The notes under the pieces are model-generated. The model worked only from the letters and a program-made list of their open reading frames with translations, had not been told where the DNA came from and searched no databases. From Lachnoclostridium sp. UBA1175 (lineage in GTDB: Bacteria; Bacillota; Clostridia; Lachnospirales; Lachnospiraceae), in the NCBI GenBank assembly GCA_002311665.1, contig DBYX01000005.1, forward strand, positions 10,764-74,763: a stretch of 64,000 bases of DNA, read 5' to 3'. Within the stretch, counting starts at the first letter, position 1. Each line of letters opens with the position of its first letter. The translations under genes and the position numbers were made by a program. Shown piece by piece: positions 15,613-23,629 of this stretch.

Positions 15613-17424
15613 ATGAATACAGCGCGTATATTGAGTGTAATGGCTAAGACTGCCGCGGGCAACGGGATGAGCATGATGAACATCGCCGAGCTCGTGGGCG
15701 GTCTTGTTTTTTTCATGTTCGGCATGAGGGTTATGTCGCAGGCGCTTGAGAAAATGGCCGGCGGCCGGCTCGAGCGAATGCTCAAACAGACTTCCGCCAA
15801 CCCGATCGTGAGCGTCGCGCTCGGCGCGGGTATCACCATTGCGATGCAGTCGTCCTCGGCGACGACCGTCATGCTGGTCGGTCTCGTCAACTCCGGCATC
15901 ATGCAGTTCGGTCAGACGCTTGCCGTCATCTTCGGCGCGAACATCGGAACGACATTTACCGGATGGCTCCTGACCCTCGGTTCGATCTCGTCGGGAACGT
16001 GGTGGCTCACGCTCCTGAAACCGGAATTTTTCTCGCCTTTCCTGGCGCTTGTCGGCATCGGCTTCCTGATGTTCTCCAAGCGCGACAAATACAAGAGCAT
16101 CGGCACCGTGTTCGTCGGTTTCGCAATCCTGATGAACGGTATGAGCATGATGTCCCAGGCGGTCAGCCCGCTCCGCGACGTTCCGGAGTTCCGCGAGCTG
16201 ATGACGAAGTTCAACAATCCAATCTTCGGTGTGCTGATGGGCCTGCTGATCACGGCGGTGATCCAGTCCTCCGCGGCGACCATCGGTATCCTGATCGCCA
16301 TCTCCGAGGGCGGCGTCCTCACATTTGCGATGGCCATCCCGATCATCATGGGTCTGAACATCGGTACCTGCGCGACGTCCCTCATTTCCTGCATCGGCAC
16401 GAACTACAAAGCCAAGCGCGTGGCGACCGTCCACGTGATGATCAAGATACTCGGCACCGCCATCTGGCTCTCCGTGTTCTGCATCCTCCAGGCGATCAAC
16501 CCGCCGGCTGTCTTCGGCAGCGCCATCGGCAGTGTCGGTATCGCCATCGTGCACACCGCATTCAACCTGCTGACTACGATCGTGCTGCTGCCGTTCTCCA
16601 AGGGGCTCACCCGCATGACGGAGCGCATCATCAAGCAACCGCAGGAAGAGTCGGAGATGCAGCAGAATCTCAGCTTCCTCGATGTCCGTGTCCTTCGCTC
16701 GCCGTCCGTGGCCGTTGCCGAGTGCAACAACTTAACGAAGCGTATGGCGGAGCTCGCGTGCCAGAACCTCTACGACGCGATGAGCCTGTTCGACAACTAC
16801 TCGGAGGCGCGTGTGGCGGAAGTTCTCCGTGTGGAAAATGAGCTCGATATGTACGAGGACAAGCTCGGCAGCTACCTCGTCAACCTCTCCTCGAAGACCG
16901 TCTCGGATCACGACGGACGCATCATCTCGAAGATGCTCCACACGATCGGCGATTTCGAGCGGCTCGGCGACCACGCGGTCAACCTCTACAAGGCGGCCGA
17001 GGAGATCCGCGAGAAGCGTCTGAGCTTCACGGAGGAAGCGACTGCGGAGCTCCGCGTGCTCACGAACGCCATCGACGAGATCCTTTCGATGACGACCGAG
17101 TGCTACACGAAGGACGATATGGAGTGCGCGTTCCGCGTTGAGCCTCTCGAGCAGGTCATCGACAAGCTCACCGGCACGATCAAGACCAACCACATCACCC
17201 GCCTGCAGCGCGGCGGCTGCTCGATCGAGATGGGCTTCATCCTCTCGGACATCCTCAACAACTACGAGCGTATCTCCGACCACTGCAGCAACATCGCCGT
17301 GGCGGTGATCGAGGTCGAGCGAGGCGGATTTGACACGCACGAGTACCTGAGCGGTATCAAGTTCGGCAATATGGAGTTCAACCAGATATATGATTCCTTC
17401 GACAGGAAATACACGCTTGAGTGA
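15613..17424 (+). CDS. Na+/phosphate cotransporter with PhoU-like domain (NptA type)
   Basis: A 603-residue protein. The membrane part (about 20-330) has the two inverted NaPi-II repeats with their QSS signatures, 'AMQSSSATTVM' and 'VIQSSAATIGI', and 'FGANIGTTFTGW' / 'MGLNIGTCATS'. The cytosolic C-terminus (about 365-600) is helical and PhoU-like ('LHTIGDFERLGDHAVNL', 'YERISDHCSNIAVAV'). It should import phosphate with sodium, with the PhoU part as a regulator. AGGAG precedes ATG 15613. The Pho-box-like repeats upstream agree with control by phosphate, perhaps via the PhoR-like kinase at 583. It is a single-gene unit. Confidence 0.92.
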   Translation: MNTARILSVMAKTAAGNGMSMMNIAELVGGLVFFMFGMRVMSQALEKMAGGRLERMLKQTSANPIVSVALGAGITIAMQSSSATTVMLVGLVNSGIMQFGQTLAVIFGANIGTTFTGWLLTLGSISSGTWWLTLLKPEFFSPFLALVGIGFLMFSKRDKYKSIGTVFVGFAILMNGMSMMSQAVSPLRDVPEFRELMTKFNNPIFGVLMGLLITAVIQSSAATIGILIAISEGGVLTFAMAIPIIMGLNIGTCATSLISCIGTNYKAKRVATVHVMIKILGTAIWLSVFCILQAINPPAVFGSAIGSVGIAIVHTAFNLLTTIVLLPFSKGLTRMTERIIKQPQEESEMQQNLSFLDVRVLRSPSVAVAECNNLTKRMAELACQNLYDAMSLFDNYSEARVAEVLRVENELDMYEDKLGSYLVNLSSKTVSDHDGRIISKMLHTIGDFERLGDHAVNLYKAAEEIREKRLSFTEEATAELRVLTNAIDEILSMTTECYTKDDMECAFRVEPLEQVIDKLTGTIKTNHITRLQRGGCSIEMGFILSDILNNYERISDHCSNIAVAVIEVERGGFDTHEYLSGIKFGNMEFNQIYDSFDRKYTLE

Positions 17425-17524
17425 GAAACTTCCCCGCGGGGATTGCGGCGTCCGGCTGTGCCGGGCGCCTTTTGTGTGCGGGGGTGTGGTGGTGGATTCT
17501 CACATTTTTTCAAAGTAAATGATA

Positions 17525-17553
17525 TTGACATTTTCCGCGGAGACGTGTATAAT
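17525..17553 (+). promoter_or_regulatory. Consensus housekeeping promoter
   Basis: Perfect TTGACA (17525-17530) and TATAAT (17548-17553) with a 17-base spacer. One ATTTTCCG element (17530-17537) overlaps the end of the -35 and the spacer. The position shows that the transcript starts near 17560 and therefore that the next gene starts at GTG 17617. Confidence 0.85.
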
Positions 17554-17616
17554 ATCACAAATGCGGCGGTTGACAGTATACTGCGGCAAGCGGACACATT
17601 CAGGGGGGATAACACT

Positions 17617-18414
17617 GTGGAAGGAAACTTTGATAATAACAATACGAACACCGTGAACAATGAAATGAACAACGGGAACAATGAAATGAACACCGGGTAC
17701 AATGAAATGAACACCGGGTACAACCAGATGAATACCGGGTACAACCAGATGAACACCGGGAATGCCGGAATGTACAACAATGATGCGTACAGCGGACTGT
17801 ACCGGGTCGATCCGAGACGGCCGATGATGAAGCCCGCGGACATCATTTCCAACGTGAGACCGGCGCGGCTGACGGACAAGGTCCGCATCGCTTTCTTCGC
17901 ACTCGCCTTGTTCTGCCTGGGAGTTGCACTGCTTTTCGGATACGTGGGGCAGGACTTATACAACACCGCCGTAGAAGTGGAGGAGTCGAACCGCACATCG
18001 GATGATATTCAGTATGTGTTTATCCCGGCCTTTGATGATTATCTCGACGAGCGTGTCAGAGAACTGAAAACCAATGCAATGAACGCGTGGCTGTGCGGCG
18101 GAATCTTCCTCGCCGGCAGCATCGCACTGGTCGTGTGTGCTGTCATTCCGGTCATCCGCTACAACCGCGTGAGAAAGAAAGGCAAACTGTACAGCGGCAT
18201 CGTTATGTTTAACACGCTGGAACTCATGCCCGGAGTGGGAGGTCAGGTGAAAACGTCAACCTCGATACACAATGTGCAGGTGATGGCCACAATCGACGGC
18301 AGGGAGACCACGGTTATGCTCCCGATGCCGGTCGGCAGCTATGTGGGGGAATACAGCAGGGGCAGGTCGGTCTTTTTCCGGCTGCTCGGCCGCGGCGCCG
18401 TTCTGAGCGACTGA
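17617..18414 (+). CDS. Two-helix membrane protein with Asn-rich tandem repeat N-terminus
   Basis: A 265-residue protein of unknown family. The start is GTG 17617, set by the consensus promoter at 17525-17553 and AGGGGGG at 17602-17608; the open frame reaches back to 17443 but that part precedes the transcript. Residues 15-49 are five tandem seven-residue units (NEMNTGY type). Two membrane helices follow, about 90-112 and 152-176, with a ~40-residue loop between them and a C-terminal ~85-residue soluble domain of beta character ('NVQVMATIDGRETTVMLPMP'). The repeats are probably cytosolic and disordered. No function can be proposed. A promoter for the next gene follows the stop. Confidence 0.75.
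   Translation: MEGNFDNNNTNTVNNEMNNGNNEMNTGYNEMNTGYNQMNTGYNQMNTGNAGMYNNDAYSGLYRVDPRRPMMKPADIISNVRPARLTDKVRIAFFALALFCLGVALLFGYVGQDLYNTAVEVEESNRTSDDIQYVFIPAFDDYLDERVRELKTNAMNAWLCGGIFLAGSIALVVCAVIPVIRYNRVRKKGKLYSGIVMFNTLELMPGVGGQVKTSTSIHNVQVMATIDGRETTVMLPMPVGSYVGEYSRGRSVFFRLLGRGAVLSD
17659..17763 (+). repeat. Five tandem 21-base repeats (NEMNTGY)
   Basis: Five in-frame units, two nearly identical on each side, encode NEMNNGN, NEMNTGY, NEMNTGY, NQMNTGY and NQMNTGN. The low divergence suggests recent expansion by slippage. Confidence 0.9.
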
Positions 18415-18436
18415 TGACCCGCGCACGGCGCGGAAC

Positions 18437-18465
18437 TTGATTTTTCGACAAATTTGCGGTATACT
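18437..18465 (+). promoter_or_regulatory. Promoter of the FakA-like domain gene
   Basis: TTGATT (18437-18442), 17 bases, TATACT (18460-18465), 71 bases before ATG 18537. Confidence 0.65.
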
Positions 18466-18536
18466 CCGAGGTGCGTTCGGAGATTGCCGCCGACGGGGAT
18501 CGTCCGACGCGAAGTGAAGGAAACGGAGGGACTGTT

Positions 18537-18830
18537 ATGGAGCCGATTCACAGCATTGACGCGGAGGACGATCCTTTCGCATATCGTTACGACACACAGC
18601 TTCTGATCGATCGCCGGGACGAGGACCTCGACGAGGACGTGATCTCGGAGTACATCACCACGCACATCGAGGGCAACTCGCTGATCGCGGTTGGTGACGA
18701 GGATCTGATCAAGATTCATTTTCATACAAATGAGCCGTGGAAATTGCTGGAATACTGCGCCACGGTCGGCGAGATCTACGACATCGTCGTGGAGGATATG
18801 ATCCGCCAGTCCAACGGCCTGCAGGGGTGA
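18537..18830 (+). CDS. Stand-alone domain resembling the middle domain of fatty-acid kinase FakA
   Basis: A 97-residue protein. 'NSLIAVGDEDLIKIHFHTNEPWKLLEYCATVGEIYDIVVEDM' (read in pieces, residues 47-88) parallels the middle domain of FakA/DAK-like kinases, which in full-length FakA links the ATP-binding and FakB-binding parts and carries a metal site. The HxH pair is kept (His61, His63); the family's Tyr-Cys-Thr-Glu-Phe segment is here Tyr-Asp-Thr-Gln-Leu, so the usual Cys is replaced by Asp. ATG 18537 has GGAGGG about eight bases upstream and its own promoter. No kinase or FakB gene is nearby. It could be a regulator that competes with FakA or a domain with its own role. An ATTTTCCG element overlaps the stop. 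Confidence 0.7.
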   Translation: MEPIHSIDAEDDPFAYRYDTQLLIDRRDEDLDEDVISEYITTHIEGNSLIAVGDEDLIKIHFHTNEPWKLLEYCATVGEIYDIVVEDMIRQSNGLQG

Positions 18831-18851
18831 TTTTCCGACGGGAGAACCGCA

Positions 18852-19643
18852 ATGATCTTCGACACGCACGCACATTATGACGACGATTGGTTTGATGAGG
18901 ACCGGGAAGCTCTGCTTCGCGGTCTTTCTTCGCGTGGCATCGGCACGGTGGTCAACGTCGGAGCGTCGATGCGCGGATCGAGGGAGTCCGTCGCGCTCGC
19001 CGCGGCGTACCCGTTCATCTATGCGGCGGTCGGTGTGCATCCCGACCACGCGCCGGAGATGACGGAGGACGACATCGCGGAGCTGAGGGCTCTGGCCGCG
19101 GATGCAAAGGTGATCGCGATCGGGGAGATCGGTTTCGACTACGGGCACGAGGAGGACCTCACCGCAGAGGAGAGAGACCGGCAGCGCGCGGCGCAGGAGC
19201 ACTGGTTCCGAAGACAGCTGGAGCTGGCCGCGGAGCTTTCGCTCCCGGTGATCATCCACTCACGGGGCGCCGAGGGCGACACGCTTGCGGTGATGCGGGA
19301 GCACGCGGGAACTCTGCCCGGAGGCATCATCCACTGCTTCAGCGGTTCACCCGAGACGGCGGAGGAGTACCGCAAACTCGGATTTCACGTGGGCGTGGGC
19401 GGTGTGATCACCTTTAAGAACGCGAGACGCCTGCCGGACGTTGTGGCGTCGGCGCCCCTTTCGCAGATCGTGCTGGAGACCGACGCGCCGTACATGGCGC
19501 CCGTGCCGTTCCGCGGCAAGCGCAACGACTCCGGCTACCTGCCGTACGTAGTCGCGAAGATCGCGGAGATCAAGGGCGTTTCGGAGGAAGAGGTGATCCG
19601 CGTCACGGAGGAAAATGCGCGGAAGCTGTTCTGCCTGGATTGA
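18852..19643 (+). CDS. tatD: TatD-family metal-dependent deoxyribonuclease
   Basis: A 263-residue TIM-barrel hydrolase of the amidohydrolase superfamily. Metal ligands are visible in 'FDTHAHYDD' (residues 3-11), 'AIGEIGFDYGH', 'LPVIIHSRGAEGD', 'IIHCFSG' and 'LETDAPYMAPV'. Length is normal. TatD proteins are 3'-5' exonucleases or deacylase-like enzymes involved in DNA repair. GACGGGAG lies before ATG 18852. In many Firmicutes tatD is near ksgA, as here, with a membrane protein gene between them. Confidence 0.92.
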   Translation: MIFDTHAHYDDDWFDEDREALLRGLSSRGIGTVVNVGASMRGSRESVALAAAYPFIYAAVGVHPDHAPEMTEDDIAELRALAADAKVIAIGEIGFDYGHEEDLTAEERDRQRAAQEHWFRRQLELAAELSLPVIIHSRGAEGDTLAVMREHAGTLPGGIIHCFSGSPETAEEYRKLGFHVGVGGVITFKNARRLPDVVASAPLSQIVLETDAPYMAPVPFRGKRNDSGYLPYVVAKIAEIKGVSEEEVIRVTEENARKLFCLD

Positions 19644-19720
19644 TCACGGGACGGACCGGGAGCGGTCCGGTTCCGCATAGAATACAGTTAACGACAGAAC
19701 CGTTCGGGAGAAAATATCGC

Positions 19721-20914
19721 ATGGAAGAGAGAAAGAAGAAAGGCATCGGTCTGTACTGGAAGATCCTGATCATCGCCGGCTGTATTATGGCGGTGGCGTT
19801 TGCACTCAGCTTTTGGCCGAGACTGTGCGACCGGTACACGGACAACATTTATCCGCACGTGCTGTCGGTGAACGCGCACGTGACCAACCTTGTGCCGTTC
19901 GCGATCGGAGAGATACTGATGTTTGCCGGGGCGATCGTGCTCGCGGCGACGGTCATCTTAAGCGTAGTCTTCGCGGTGAGGGCGATCGTTCTCAAGGTGC
20001 GCGGTGGCCGGTCCCCACGCGGCTTCCGGTTTTACCGGATCTGGATGAAGTGTATTCTCGCGATCGTCGTCGCTGTCGCGTGGCTCTACCTGTTCCGCTG
20101 GTGGATCCCGTTCCGCGGCCGCGTGCTCGGAGAGCCCGAGAAGCAGAGCACATTCACGCTCGAGGAGCTTCGCTACGCGCGCAACTGCATGGTGGAGACG
20201 ATGAACGCGGCGTGCCGTGAGCAGCCGAGAGACGCGGACGGCCGCGTGATCTACGAGGACAAGGAAGCGATCTACGAGACCGTGGTGCGCGCTATGAAGA
20301 GCCTGTCGGACCGTTTTCCGCGCCTGCGCGGCTATTACGGGCTTCCGAAGGAGGCGATCAGCTCGGACTTCTATGAGTGGATGAACATCGGCGGCTTCAC
20401 GTTCTCATTTTCCATGGAGATATCCGTCAATCGGTATGTTTCGCGGAGGTATTTCTATGTGCTCTCGTGCCACGAGGCGGCACACAACAAGGGCTTTTTC
20501 AAGGAAAATGAGGCGGAGTTCATCGCGTTTTTAAGCAGCCTCGCGTCCGACGATCCGCGGATGGTGTGCGAGGGAGTCTTCGATTATTTCTGGGATGTCG
20601 ATGATGCGTTTTACTATGCGCTGGTCGATAAGTACGGGGAGGATCTCGCCGATATGATGTACTTCAAGGAACCTCAGCCGGATGCGCTTCTGTTCGACGA
20701 TTACGCGCAGGCGCAGGAGGAGGCGGAGGAACTGTACGCTGCGGAGGAGCATCCGCTCGAGGAGCAGTTCTCGGAGCCGGCTGCGGAGGTCGCTGACGTC
20801 GGCTGGGAGACGCAGGACAAGCTGCTCGCGGAGAACAGCTACAGCGGCGTGACGAGGCTGATCCTCGACTACTACGCGCAACAGATGCGCGAGTCGCAGA
20901 AGAGCGGACAGTGA
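19721..20914 (+). CDS. DUF3810-like membrane protein with HExxH motif
   Basis: A 397-residue protein. Three membrane helices (about 11-32, 62-85 and 108-128) are followed by a soluble domain with 'CHEAAHNKGFFKENEAEF', in which His251-Glu252-x-x-His255 and a downstream Glu (264 or 266) form a gluzincin-like metal site. This matches the DUF3810 family, predicted membrane-bound metallopeptidases of unknown target. The last ~90 residues are acidic ('EEAEELYAAEEHPLEE') and probably flexible. ATG 19721 has GGGAGAA upstream; the frame is open from 19640 but without a site. It sits between tatD and ksgA on the same strand and may share their transcript. Confidence 0.8.
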   Translation: MEERKKKGIGLYWKILIIAGCIMAVAFALSFWPRLCDRYTDNIYPHVLSVNAHVTNLVPFAIGEILMFAGAIVLAATVILSVVFAVRAIVLKVRGGRSPRGFRFYRIWMKCILAIVVAVAWLYLFRWWIPFRGRVLGEPEKQSTFTLEELRYARNCMVETMNAACREQPRDADGRVIYEDKEAIYETVVRAMKSLSDRFPRLRGYYGLPKEAISSDFYEWMNIGGFTFSFSMEISVNRYVSRRYFYVLSCHEAAHNKGFFKENEAEFIAFLSSLASDDPRMVCEGVFDYFWDVDDAFYYALVDKYGEDLADMMYFKEPQPDALLFDDYAQAQEEAEELYAAEEHPLEEQFSEPAAEVADVGWETQDKLLAENSYSGVTRLILDYYAQQMRESQKSGQ

Positions 20915-20983
20915 TGTACGGGAGCGCCGGCGGCGCATTTTCCGAAGAAAGAGTATGATCTGAGTGAGAATGGAGGGCGGTCC

Positions 20984-21841
20984 ATGGCGTATCTGAGCGA
21001 TCCCAAGGAAACCATTGCGATCCTGCAGAAGTATCATTTTGCGTTTCAGAAGAAGTTCGGACAGAATTTCCTGATCGACGCGCATGTGCTCGACAAGATC
21101 ACGGACGCGGCGGGCGTCACGGACGAGGACGTCGTGCTCGAGATCGGGCCCGGCATCGGCACGATGACGCAGGTGCTGTGCGAGCGCGCGAAGGAGGTCA
21201 TCGCCGTGGAGATCGACCGGAACCTGATCCCGATCCTCGCGGAGGACACGTGCCGCGCGTACGACAACCTCACGATCATCAACGACGACATACTGCGGAC
21301 GGACATCGATGCGCTCGTGCGGGAGCGCGGCGGACGGCCGATCAAGGTGGTCGCGAACCTTCCGTATTACATCACGACGCCGATCGTCATGGGGCTTCTG
21401 GAGAAGCACATTCCCGTGCAGAATATCACCGTGATGGTCCAGCGCGAGGTCGCGGAGCGCATGCAGGCAAAGCCGGGCAGCAAGGACTACGGTGCGCTGT
21501 CGCTCGCGGTGCAGTACTACGCGGACACCTACATCGCGGCGTACGTGCCGCCGAACTGTTTTATGCCGCGCCCGGGCGTCGGATCGGCGGTCATCCGGCT
21601 GACACTTCTCGAGAAGCCGCCGGTGGAGGTGAAGGACGAGGCGGTGCTCTTCGCGGTGATCCGCGCGGCGTTCGCGCAGCGTCGGAAAATGCTCGTAAAC
21701 AGTCTGGCGGGAAGCGCGGAGCTCGGTTGCACGAAAGAGGCGGCGGCAGCGGCGTTGGCGTCCGCGGGACTCCCCGAAACCGTGCGCGGAGAGGCACTCA
21801 CGCTCGCGCAGTTTGCGGAGCTTGCGAACCTTCTTTCATAG
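20984..21841 (+). CDS. rsmA: 16S rRNA dimethyladenosine transferase KsgA/RsmA
   Basis: A 285-residue SAM-dependent methyltransferase that dimethylates two adjacent adenines near the 3' end of 16S rRNA. Motifs are 'KKFGQNFLID', SAM-binding 'VLEIGPGIGTMTQ', 'INDDIL', catalytic 'NLPYYITTPI' and 'FMPRPGVGSAVI'. TGGAGGGCGG precedes ATG 20984. It follows the DUF3810-like gene by 69 bases; an ATTTTCCG element and a TATGAT sequence (20954-20959) lie between. Confidence 0.95.
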   Translation: MAYLSDPKETIAILQKYHFAFQKKFGQNFLIDAHVLDKITDAAGVTDEDVVLEIGPGIGTMTQVLCERAKEVIAVEIDRNLIPILAEDTCRAYDNLTIINDDILRTDIDALVRERGGRPIKVVANLPYYITTPIVMGLLEKHIPVQNITVMVQREVAERMQAKPGSKDYGALSLAVQYYADTYIAAYVPPNCFMPRPGVGSAVIRLTLLEKPPVEVKDEAVLFAVIRAAFAQRRKMLVNSLAGSAELGCTKEAAAAALASAGLPETVRGEALTLAQFAELANLLS

Positions 21842-21893
21842 GGATTTGCCGACGGCACGGCGTTCACAGTATGGTCACATTTGCGAAAAAGTA

Positions 21894-21922
21894 TTGATTT
21901 TTTGTGCGCAAAGGAGTATGAT
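21894..21922 (+). promoter_or_regulatory. Promoter of the 21991 lipoprotein gene
   Basis: TTGATT (21894-21899), 17 bases, TATGAT (21917-21922). Confidence 0.65.
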
Positions 21923-21990
21923 TAGTCCGTGGGAACAGTAAATGGTATTTCCCTGCACAGTATAGGAACCTTTTTCAATGGAGGAAAACA

Positions 21991-23199
21991 ATGATGAAAA
22001 AGTTGATAGCATTGCTTATGATCCTCTGTCTTTCCGTATCCATGCTCGCCGGCTGCGGCAGCAAGGATGAGGACGACAAGGAGGATGCTAAGTCGAAGGT
22101 TGTCAAGGGCGATATGTTCGATATGCTCGAGGCAATGGGCAACACGAAGTCCGGTGTTGTGAAGGCGGATTTCGATATGAAGTATGACGGACAGTTCATC
22201 AAGGGTACGATCACCTGCGGCATGGATGCGGCAAGCAAGGCCTGCAGTTTCGGTATCTCCTTTGATATGGATGCATCCGGACGGAAGTTCAATCTGTCAA
22301 TCGACGATCTTTTCGTTGTCGCAGACAAGAACCTTTACCTGAACCTTAAGAACATTATGGCGGCAGTTCTGAAGCTTGCGGCGATGAGCGGCGAAGAGTC
22401 CGTGAAGCAGGTTTCGGATGCGATCGACCTGAACAAGCTCGGCTGGTTCAAGATCCCGCTTCCGGATGATCTTCCGGATTACAACGACAAGCTTCAGAAG
22501 AGCTATGTCAACTCCTTCGTAAGCCTCTTCGAGAACATGCTGAAGAATACGAAGCTGGAAGGTGAGGACGGAGATTATACTGCAGTTCTGAAGACGAAGG
22601 ATGACCTCGCACAGGTAGTTGTTGCGGTTCGTGACTTCCTGAAGAGCGATCTCAAGGGTCTGGTGAACAACACCAAGAGCTCCCTCACGGATTTCAACAT
22701 CGACCTCGACAAGTATTTCGACAAGCTCGTATCGACCTACAAGCAGGACATTCTTGATGTCGGCAAGGATTACGGTCTTGACGAGGCTTCCCTTGATCAG
22801 ATGATCAAGTCCGTCAAGGATATGAAGCTGAACGAGCAGTTCGCTAAGTACAAGGGTGAGATCGAGAAGGAACTGTCGACAGATGCGCTCACCGATGAGC
22901 AGATCAACGAGATGACGAAGCCTTTCGATGAAGTGATCGAGAAGCTCAAGAGCTACGACAAGGAGATCCCGATGGAGAGCTCCATCCGCGTGAAGGCCGA
23001 TGATTCGAGCTACACTGCAGACGTGAAGCTCAACGCACAGGGCAGCGACAACAAGAAGGTTGATGTTAACCTTTCGGTCAATGTTAAGCCCGGTGATCCC
23101 GGCATCAAGGCTCCGGGCAGCGTGATGTCCGTCAAGGAGATCGCAGATCTTGTGACTCCTCTTATGAGCACCAACGGCGGCAGACTTATCACGCCGTAA
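21991..23199 (+). CDS. Secreted lipoprotein of unknown function
   Basis: A 402-residue lipoprotein. The signal peptide (residues 1-21) ends in the lipobox LAGC, with Cys22 as the lipidated residue, then a short Lys/Asp/Glu-rich linker. The mature domain is mixed alpha/beta with strands such as 'GVVKADFDMKYDGQFIKGTI' and a helical middle. It resembles outer-surface proteins that fold around apolar ligands, but I do not recognise a family. TGGAGGAAA lies before ATG 21991 (a second ATG follows at once). Codon choice is cleaner than in neighbours, with AAG, AAC and CTG or CTT dominant, suggesting good expression. It has its own promoter and a strong terminator, so it is a single-gene unit. Confidence 0.8.
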   Translation: MMKKLIALLMILCLSVSMLAGCGSKDEDDKEDAKSKVVKGDMFDMLEAMGNTKSGVVKADFDMKYDGQFIKGTITCGMDAASKACSFGISFDMDASGRKFNLSIDDLFVVADKNLYLNLKNIMAAVLKLAAMSGEESVKQVSDAIDLNKLGWFKIPLPDDLPDYNDKLQKSYVNSFVSLFENMLKNTKLEGEDGDYTAVLKTKDDLAQVVVAVRDFLKSDLKGLVNNTKSSLTDFNIDLDKYFDKLVSTYKQDILDVGKDYGLDEASLDQMIKSVKDMKLNEQFAKYKGEIEKELSTDALTDEQINEMTKPFDEVIEKLKSYDKEIPMESSIRVKADDSSYTADVKLNAQGSDNKKVDVNLSVNVKPGDPGIKAPGSVMSVKEIADLVTPLMSTNGGRLITP

Positions 23200-23223
23200 C
23201 TTGTTCGATAAGAAAGTATGATC

Positions 23224-23257
23224 AGAGCGTCGGGTTTATCCCGGCGCTCTTTTTTTG
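23224..23257 (+). terminator. Terminator of the 21991 lipoprotein gene
   Basis: AGAGCGTCGGG pairs with CCCGGCGCTCT (one G-T pair) around TTTAT and is followed by seven or more T residues. Confidence 0.9.
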
Positions 23258-23267
23258 TGTTTTCCCC

Positions 23268-23296
23268 TTGCAAGCCGCCCCCGAAAGGCGTATGAT
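23268..23296 (+). promoter_or_regulatory. Promoter for an untranslated leader or small RNA
   Basis: TTGCAA (23268-23273), 17 bases, TATGAT (23291-23296). No start codon with a ribosome site follows for more than 300 bases. Confidence 0.7.
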
Positions 23297-23299
23297 ACA

Positions 23300-23629
23300 A
23301 TTTGACGAAAAGTTTCGTCAGGACATCTCAATGATGCTGTTTCCCCGTGGGTTGCAGTCGCGTTTCGCGATTCCCCGCGGGTTGAGACGCACGGTCATCG
23401 AGCTCGTCGTGAAGCCCCGCGCCTATGTTCTCCCGATTTCGGGCGCCGAGGGAACGGCTGATGCTCTGACTGCGGCAATCAGAGGTTCGGATCAAGGCTG
23501 ATCCGGGGTGCGCGCCGACGGCAGCGCCGACCGGCCCCTTCTCAGTTCCGAATACTTCGACCCGTTTGTTCCGGTCCGCGAGACGTTTCGATCTCGGGCG
23601 CTACGCCCACGAAGGGAGGTTTTTTTCGC
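23300..23629 (+). ncRNA. Candidate structured RNA or long leader of the AI-2E exporter gene
   Basis: The predicted transcript opens with a perfect hairpin, TGACGAAA-AG-TTTCGTCA (23303-23320), and later contains GGATCA-AGGC-TGATCC (about 23489-23504) and GC-rich inverted segments up to 23545. A 77-codon frame (23268-23501) lies here but starts inside the promoter, so I do not accept it as a gene. I could not match the region to SRP RNA, 6S RNA, T-box or known riboswitches. It ends at AAGGGAGG before ATG 23630. Confidence 0.45.

Noticed and set aside
23268..23501. 77-codon open frame after the lipoprotein terminator
   Set aside because: It starts inside a promoter, has no ribosome site and no recognisable protein features.
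23300..23620. SRP RNA, 6S RNA or T-box in the leader of the AI-2E gene
   Set aside because: The GGAAGGAAGCAGC-type SRP loop, the 6S closing stem and the T-box GGTGG-ACCGCG segment were looked for and are absent.
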